In this document: positions 6,730 to 10,415 of the stretch, piece after piece | How positions within the stretch are numbered: position 1 is the first letter of the stretch | How the letters are laid out: every line of letters begins with the position of its first letter | Source: Candidatus Omnitrophota bacterium | GTDB lineage: Bacteria; Omnitrophota; Omnitrophia; Omnitrophales; Danuiimicrobiaceae | Assembly: GCA_016206955.1 (NCBI GenBank) | Contig: JACQQO010000067.1 | Coordinates: 1 to 10,415, forward strand | Direction of reading: 5' to 3' | Length of the DNA: 10,415 bases | The notes under the pieces: model-generated | The model's database searches: none | What the model was told of the DNA's origin: nothing | Seen by the model: only the letters and a program-made list of their open reading frames with translations | Made by a program: the position numbers and the translations under genes

Positions 6730-7515
6730 TTACGCCCAACAAGTTTCTGCAAATTCAAAAAATTCTTTCATTTCCGCCTGCGAGGACATTTCTGCCTTTG
6801 CTCTCGCCACGGCCATCACTTCTTTCTGAAGTGGATCACAAATAACAAAATCAAGACCGCATCCTTGGGCAAGTTTTAAGAACCGCGCATTCAACTCACT
6901 GCGATCCTTTAAGCCGTAAGAAATATTGCTTAAGCCCATCACTGTTTGAATTCCCAATTCTGCTTTTAATCGTTTGATTCTTTCAAGCACATCGATCGCT
7001 TTTCTTTTCACCTGTTTCAAAGCCAACCCCATAGCATCTATGACAATACGATTTTTTGGGATCCCATGTTCCTCAAAACGTTTCAGAATGAAGCCGCTTG
7101 TTTCAAGATGCTCCTCTGTGCTCAGCGGAATTCGGTTTTGGTTTAAAGGAAGAAAGAACGTCTCGGCTTTAGACTCTTTCGCTAAAGAAAAAATTCTTGC
7201 ATCGGCTTGGCAGTCAATCGGAGAATTAATGGATGCGTTCATTCCGGCTGCTTGCAAGCCAGCCGCCACGATTTCAGGATCCCGTTCATCGATGACAAGC
7301 GGAAGATGTGATACAGAACGCACACTTTCAACAACCATCTTAATCGCCTTCCGCCGATCAAGGTCAGGAAGATAAACTTGAAGATCAAGACGATCGGCGC
7401 CGGCGCGCTCCTGAGCCTGCGCCTCCTCTTGAATCACATTTTCTTTACCTTCGCGAATGGCAGAAGCTAAGCTAGATTTTCCGGCCGGATTAATACGTTC
7501 TCCAATAATGAACAT
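6730..7515 (-). CDS. acsE: Methyltetrahydrofolate:corrinoid methyltransferase (AcsE-like, pterin-binding TIM barrel)
   Basis: The family moves the N5-methyl group of methyl-THF to a cob(I)amide, either on the corrinoid iron-sulfur protein (AcsE, Wood-Ljungdahl pathway) or on other corrinoid partners (MetH module). The protein of 261 residues is the AcsE length and begins with the diagnostic MFIIGERIN. Against Moorella AcsE, the pterin-site residues D75, N96, D160 and N199 appear conserved as D76 (VIDERD), N97 (SINSP), D160 (VIDAMG) and N197 (GLSNIS). The otherwise conserved Asn of the LDxN motif is Gln here (Q46, LDLQV). The start overlaps folD by 49 bases; the family N-terminus strongly supports it, with a weak GGAAAA upstream. 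No corrinoid protein or CODH/ACS subunit is in the window, so the methyl acceptor is unknown. Dihydropteroate synthase is less likely because its signature loops are absent. Confidence 0.87.
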   Translation of the reverse strand: MFIIGERINPAGKSSLASAIREGKENVIQEEAQAQERAGADRLDLQVYLPDLDRRKAIKMVVESVRSVSHLPLVIDERDPEIVAAGLQAAGMNASINSPIDCQADARIFSLAKESKAETFFLPLNQNRIPLSTEEHLETSGFILKRFEEHGIPKNRIVIDAMGLALKQVKRKAIDVLERIKRLKAELGIQTVMGLSNISYGLKDRSELNARFLKLAQGCGLDFVICDPLQKEVMAVARAKAEMSSQAEMKEFFEFAETCWA

Positions 7516-8357
7516 AAATTTTCCATGAGTGTCATTGTGGTCAGCGGCCCGACCCCTCCCGGAACCGGCGTAATAAACGCCGCTCGCTTTTTCGCGGTTT
7601 CAAACTCGATATCTCCGACGGTTTTTCCGTCCACTCGGTTGATTCCGACGTCGATGACGATCGCCCCCTGTTTAATCCAAGCACCGGGAATTAAATTAGG
7701 TTTGCCTGCCGAAACGACTAAGACATCTGCCCGTCGAATGTGAGATTCAAGTGTCCCCGATTTAAAAGTTCCCGTATGACAAATTGTGCTCGTCACTTTT
7801 TTTCCGATTAGAAGCAAAAACGTCGGCATTCCGACGACTTTGCTCGAGCCAATCACAACACCTTCCTTGCCGTAAACATTGGCGCCGGTTTCTTCAATCA
7901 AACGAATGCATGCCCTTGCGGTGCAAGGGGCAAGGCCTTCTTTATTAATGAGAAGTTTACCTAAATTGCTTGTGGTAACCGCTTCCACATCTTTCGCGGG
8001 ATGAATGGCGTCGAGGACACGGTCGATTCGATAGGACTTCGGAAGCGGCATTTGAACGATAATGCCGTGCACCTTGGGATCGCGATTTGCGCGCTCGATT
8101 TCACCGATCAAATCCTTCTCCTCGGCCGTAGCGGCAAGCGTGGTCACTTCATGTTGAATCTCGCAAGACTCGGCGGCACGCTTTTGAGATTTCAAATAAA
8201 GTTCTGAAGCATGATCTTCCCCTACTTGAATAGCACGCAAAGTCGGAATTAGACGGAATTTTTTAGAAAGTATTTCTACGCGGTTTTCAATTTCGACTTT
8301 CATTTTCTCTGCGATCTTTTTTCCTTCAAGAAGTTGTGCTTCCATGAGTTCTACCAT
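7467..8357 (-). CDS. folD: Methylenetetrahydrofolate dehydrogenase (FolD family; cyclohydrolase site altered)
   Basis: FolD normally interconverts methylene-THF, methenyl-THF and formyl-THF. The 296 residues align without gaps to E. coli FolD around VGEDHASELYLKSQKRAAE (residues 45-63). The catalytic Lys (E. coli K54, human K56) is Q58 (codon CAA at 8184-8186). The folate-site DVDG is DVEA (123-126). Q102 in VQMPLP is kept. The nucleotide-binding fold has VIGSSKVVGMP (168-178), IDVGIN (235-240) and TPVPGGVGPLT (263-273). Human R173, which contacts the NADP phosphate, is S171 here, which would permit NAD+. I infer a dehydrogenase with little or no cyclohydrolase activity, complemented by the FchA gene just upstream (7-base overlap). 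ATG at 8355-8357 is given as the start; a second ATG at 8343-8345 (MEAQLLEGKK) is equally plausible and has a better GGTAG upstream. Confidence 0.94.
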   Translation of the reverse strand: MVELMEAQLLEGKKIAEKMKVEIENRVEILSKKFRLIPTLRAIQVGEDHASELYLKSQKRAAESCEIQHEVTTLAATAEEKDLIGEIERANRDPKVHGIIVQMPLPKSYRIDRVLDAIHPAKDVEAVTTSNLGKLLINKEGLAPCTARACIRLIEETGANVYGKEGVVIGSSKVVGMPTFLLLIGKKVTSTICHTGTFKSGTLESHIRRADVLVVSAGKPNLIPGAWIKQGAIVIDVGINRVDGKTVGDIEFETAKKRAAFITPVPGGVGPLTTMTLMENLCSLLENVLIRPENLA

Positions 8358-8950
8358 CTGATTTCAAATTTGGCTTTTGAATGTCTTTCCTTCAATTTGG
8401 CCATTGCTTCCTCGCAGTGGGCACGTTCTTTCGCATCCTTCATATACACCACATTGATATTGGCCGTGGCAAGTGCTCCATAAAAAGCACCGTCGAGGAG
8501 GCCGCTTGCGACAAGAAGGTCATTACGAATAGAGCCTTTCGTGCAAGAATTGATGCTGCTTAAAAATTCCTTTGCCATGACAATCAACATGGCAAGATCG
8601 GCTTGAAGACGAAAAGAATTTTTGAGCGCCGTTTCGATTTTTTGTTGGGCTAGTTCAGGATCAGAAATTTTCTTGGCTTCCAAATAAGAATTCATGACTT
8701 CCCCGTAAACTTTGGGGTCCAAATCAATGATTTCGGAAGCGTTTTGCTGCATCCGATCTAGAGTCTCAATTACTTTAAGCAAATTCTCTCTTTTTTCGCC
8801 TTCCTGTTTTTTAAGGGAGATTCGAGCCACCATGAGCATCAATCCAATTCCAAGCGCTGCCACGAGCGCAGAAGTGCCGCCTCCGCCAGGAATAGGCTCT
8901 TCGCTTGAAAGTTTTTTGAGATACTCTTTGATGGAACTATCGACAAACAT
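8351..8950 (-). CDS. fchA: Methenyltetrahydrofolate cyclohydrolase (FchA; cyclodeaminase/cyclohydrolase family)
   Basis: This small helical enzyme family hydrolyses 5,10-methenyl-THF to 10-formyl-THF or deaminates formimino-THF. The protein has 199 residues, the size of stand-alone FchA, and carries the folate-binding PIPGGGGTSALVAALG (residues 19-34). It also has the IDLDPKVYGEVM segment (75-86), in which D78 appears to be the family's catalytic Asp. No glutamate formiminotransferase domain or histidine-degradation gene is present. With folD and a methyl-THF:corrinoid methyltransferase directly downstream, a cyclohydrolase role in one-carbon flow is the better reading. This is the first gene of the operon. 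Its ATG (8948-8950) matches the family N-terminus, but the preceding bases are U/A-rich with no Shine-Dalgarno sequence, and a terminator-like hairpin lies just 20 bases upstream. Confidence 0.9.
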   Translation of the reverse strand: MFVDSSIKEYLKKLSSEEPIPGGGGTSALVAALGIGLMLMVARISLKKQEGEKRENLLKVIETLDRMQQNASEIIDLDPKVYGEVMNSYLEAKKISDPELAQQKIETALKNSFRLQADLAMLIVMAKEFLSSINSCTKGSIRNDLLVASGLLDGAFYGALATANINVVYMKDAKERAHCEEAMAKLKERHSKAKFEIRW

Positions 8951-8960
8951 GGATTTTAAA

Positions 8961-8988
8961 GAGAAAAAAGGCGGGATTTAATTCCCGC
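8961..8988 (-). terminator. Intrinsic terminator-like hairpin in the fchA leader (possible attenuator)
   Basis: On the minus strand the sequence reads GCGGGA, a six-base loop ATTAAA, TCCCGC, then CTTTTTTCTC. This is a GC-rich 6-bp stem followed directly by a U-tract, as in an intrinsic terminator. The U-tract ends about 10 bases before the fchA ATG and lies downstream of the only good promoter found (9023-9051). It is therefore either the terminator of the DUF2231 transcript or an attenuator within the leader of the fchA operon. I favour attenuation because no room for another promoter exists between it and the start codon. Confidence 0.65.
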
Positions 8989-9022
8989 GGATTTTATCTA
9001 ACCTCTTGGTTTGGAAGAAGAT

Positions 9023-9051
9023 AGTTTAGTCGAGAGAACCCCAGGTGTCAA
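9023..9051 (-). promoter_or_regulatory. Predicted sigma70-type promoter for the fchA operon
   Basis: On the minus strand there is a perfect -35 TTGACA (9051-9046), a 17-base spacer, and a -10 TAAACT (9028-9023, four of six consensus bases). The predicted transcription start is near 9016, giving a leader of about 65 bases before the fchA ATG at 8950. It is placed where a promoter is needed, after the DUF2231 gene and before the first gene of the long operon. A short hairpin GGCAA-TTTT-TTGCC (9069-9056) lies immediately upstream of the -35 box; it has no U-tract after it. Confidence 0.65.
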
Positions 9052-9150
9052 TAGAGGCAAAAAATTGCCGATTTCACAAACACTCAAGAAAGTCCCGCCG
9101 CTTCCCATTCCCAATCCGAATCGACTCCCCCACAATCCTGACTAGCAGAT

Positions 9151-9678
9151 TTAATGCTGATGGGGATGATGTCCATGCTCATGTTCATGGGTCTTATGTC
9201 CCGCTGCCGGTTGAATCATACTTTTCTTACCGACTCCAACCCCATGTAAAAATACCAAACGGCCGCCCAAATCGGCTTGCTGGCCGACGAGCGCACCCAA
9301 AAGCAAAAGGGCCGCAAGAAAAAACAGTTTGGCTTTGGGAATTCCGGTCTTTGAAATTAAAACCCAACCACTTAAAAGAAGACTCAAACCAGCAATGGCA
9401 AATCCCAAATATTGATGCGCTACTAAGATTTGATGGGACTCTCCGCCATGAGGAACTGAATTTGCCGCCTGCCATCCCGTCGATGCCGCAGGAATCGTAC
9501 TCAGTGCTCCCAACAAAAGCATCGTTTTTCCCATGATCAAAAAGTATTCTTTACGAAAAATGGCGGCGAGAAAATAAAACGCAATGGCAGTAAAAAAGAA
9601 AACAATTGGAAAATGAACAAAGATGGGATGATAATTGATCATCTCTTGAAGCCCTTGAAATCCCCATGGGATATTCAT
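9151..9678 (-). CDS. DUF2231-family small membrane protein with histidine-rich C-terminus
   Basis: The protein has 175 residues with four hydrophobic segments (about 18-40, 48-66, 86-107 and 116-133). The family signature HPIFVHFPI spans 17-25, and LGGRLVFLHGVGV (137-149) matches the conserved end of DUF2231 domains. The function of the family is not established. Some members occur with c-type cytochromes, copper or cation-transport genes. The last 15 residues contain eight His (161-175, HKTHEHEHGHHPHQH), suggesting a metal-binding tail, which is inference. The ATG at 9676-9678 is chosen because a full AAGGAGGT Shine-Dalgarno (minus strand, 9692-9685) lies six bases upstream, the best in the window. 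It sits between the nrdJ terminator and the fchA promoter, so it may be a separate small transcript or a readthrough partner of nrdJ. Confidence 0.85.
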   Translation of the reverse strand: MNIPWGFQGLQEMINYHPIFVHFPIVFFFTAIAFYFLAAIFRKEYFLIMGKTMLLLGALSTIPAASTGWQAANSVPHGGESHQILVAHQYLGFAIAGLSLLLSGWVLISKTGIPKAKLFFLAALLLLGALVGQQADLGGRLVFLHGVGVGKKSMIQPAAGHKTHEHEHGHHPHQH

Positions 9679-9684
9679 GACAGA

Positions 9685-9692
9685 ACCTCCTT
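9685..9692 (-). promoter_or_regulatory. Strong Shine-Dalgarno sequence of the DUF2231 gene
   Basis: The minus strand reads AAGGAGGT six bases before the ATG. It fixes the start at 9678 rather than the internal Met at residue 13. It contrasts with the operon genes fchA, folD and hemC, which show no clear Shine-Dalgarno. Confidence 0.8.
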
Positions 9693-9703
9693 GGCGTTGC
9701 CGT

Positions 9704-9740
9704 AAAACAAAAAAGGCAGTTCACTTAAGAACTGCCTTTT
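9704..9740 (-). terminator. Intrinsic terminator of nrdJ
   Basis: A perfect 12-base inverted repeat (arms 9711-9722 and 9729-9740, loop of six bases) lies 18 bases after the nrdJ stop. On the minus strand the stem is followed by TTTTTTGTTTT, partly contributed by the end of the stem, giving a convincing U-tract. On the plus strand the stem is followed by only a short T-run, so termination is mainly in the nrdJ direction. Confidence 0.9.
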
Positions 9741-9758
9741 ATGAAAGGAAACTTTTGA

Positions 9759-10415
9759 TTACGAACAGCCGATCGAGTTGCCGCAATTGAGGCATTTGTA
9801 ACACGCCCCGCTCCGAACCGTGAGGTGCCCGCACAAATTGCACATGGGCGCATCGCCCATCATCATCGAAAGATGATCGGAAAGAACGGCGGCGGATCCG
9901 GTTTTTTGGAGCGCTTGCTCTTGGGTGTTTACGAGCGCGCCAATCAACGCAAGTTCGGGAGCACTCTGCGGCTTCGGAGTGCTTTCTGTACTTTGACCAT
10001 TCTCACGACGATCGATGCTCGCCGGAAGATGACTTGCTTTTGCTATGGCAGGTTGTTTCACTGAAGTGGGAAGTGGTTCGCTATCAATGGGTTTTTTGTG
10101 GACAAAATCGGTCATGCCGAGATATTCCATTCCGAGGACACGGAAAATATAGTCAACGACTGAGGTCGCGAATTTAATATTGGGATGTTCCACTGCTCCC
10201 TGCGGCTCAAATCGCGTGAAGGTAAAGACATCCACGAATTCCCTAAGCGGAACGCCGTATTGAAGGCCGAGTGAAACCGCAATTGCAAAACAGTTCATCA
10301 TGCTCCGGAACGCCGCGCCTTCCTTGTGCATATCGATAAAAATTTCACCGAGCGTTTGATCTTCGTATTCGCCGGTCCTCACATACACTTTGTGGCCCCC
10401 CACGGAGGCTTCCTG
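9759..10415 (-). CDS. nrdJ: Adenosylcobalamin-dependent (class II) ribonucleoside-diphosphate reductase, C-terminal part (5' end outside window)
   Basis: The gene makes deoxyribonucleotides by a B12-dependent radical mechanism that needs no oxygen. The visible 218 residues are the C-terminal portion and run to the window edge in frame; the true start lies to the right. The block GGHKVYVRTGEYEDQTLGEIFIDMHKEGAAFRSMMNCFAIAVS and FTFTRFEPQGAVEHPNIKFATSVVDYIFRVLGMEYLG are highly conserved in NrdJ. After a low-complexity linker (about residues 110-185) comes a Cys-rich end with CNLCG and CYKCLNCG, the zinc-ribbon-like tail of long NrdJ forms, whose cysteines are thought to take part in re-reduction of the active site. 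It ends with an intrinsic terminator and appears to be transcribed separately from the fchA operon. Its cofactor demand links it to the corrinoid branch of that operon. Confidence 0.95.
   Translation of the reverse strand, partial: QEASVGGHKVYVRTGEYEDQTLGEIFIDMHKEGAAFRSMMNCFAIAVSLGLQYGVPLREFVDVFTFTRFEPQGAVEHPNIKFATSVVDYIFRVLGMEYLGMTDFVHKKPIDSEPLPTSVKQPAIAKASHLPASIDRRENGQSTESTPKPQSAPELALIGALVNTQEQALQKTGSAAVLSDHLSMMMGDAPMCNLCGHLTVRSGACYKCLNCGNSIGCS

Noticed and set aside
6726..6758. TTG at 6758 as an alternative panB start
   Set aside because: It would add 11 residues beyond the family N-terminus. The ATG at 6725 places all catalytic residues at the expected offset from E. coli PanB.
9056..9150. 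G-rich stretch after the DUF2231 gene considered as a G-quadruplex or as a cobalamin or THF riboswitch
   Set aside because: One loop between G-runs is about 14 bases, too long for a standard quadruplex. The stretch also lies upstream of the predicted promoter, and the conserved riboswitch boxes are not recognisable; a covariance-model search would settle it.
9045..9536. Plus-strand open frame of 163 codons
   Set aside because: It lies antisense to the well-supported DUF2231 gene and its promoter region, has no ribosome binding site, and shows no recognisable domain.

Overview
All supported genes lie on the minus strand, so the window is read from right to left. They form a dense block for one-carbon (tetrahydrofolate), pantothenate and tetrapyrrole metabolism. 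The content is a B12-dependent ribonucleotide reductase, an FchA/FolD/methyl-THF:corrinoid methyltransferase trio and an early siroheme/cobalamin branch. This suggests an anaerobic, corrinoid-using bacterium with at least part of a methyl branch of the Wood-Ljungdahl type. Candidate-phylum lineages such as Omnitrophota would fit, but no marker gene is present and that placement is a weak guess.

Right end (10415-9704): the C-terminal part of adenosylcobalamin-dependent ribonucleotide reductase (nrdJ), followed by a clear intrinsic terminator. Next (9678-9151) is a small DUF2231 membrane protein with a histidine-rich tail and the strongest Shine-Dalgarno sequence in the window. A 200-base gap (9150-8951) follows. 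It holds a good sigma70-type promoter (TTGACA, 17-base spacer, TAAACT) and, between that promoter and the first start codon, a terminator-like hairpin with a U-tract.

From 8950 to the left end the genes are almost gapless or overlapping: fchA, folD, methyl-THF:corrinoid methyltransferase (acsE-like), panB, a receiver-GGDEF-MshEN signalling protein, precorrin-2 dehydrogenase (sirC/Met8 type), hemX-like, hemA, a palindromic repeat, hemC, and the start of a probable cobA-hemD fusion that runs off the window. Most junctions overlap by 1 to 49 bases or leave only a few bases, which indicates one long transcription unit. The first three enzymes and PanB all handle THF-bound one-carbon units. The second half makes uroporphyrinogen III and precorrin-2/sirohydrochlorin, the precursors of heme, siroheme and the corrinoid that the methyltransferase and NrdJ need.

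The points most worth checking are these. (1) FolD has Gln at the catalytic Lys position needed for cyclohydrolase activity, and a dedicated cyclohydrolase gene (fchA) sits directly upstream. (2) A signalling protein with a receiver domain lacking its phospho-acceptor Asp, a GGDDF cyclase-like domain and a tandem MshEN c-di-GMP-binding motif is embedded in this biosynthetic operon. (3) A mobile palindromic repeat supplies the last codons and stop of hemA and leaves hemC without a visible ribosome binding site. (4) The operon leader carries a possible attenuator.
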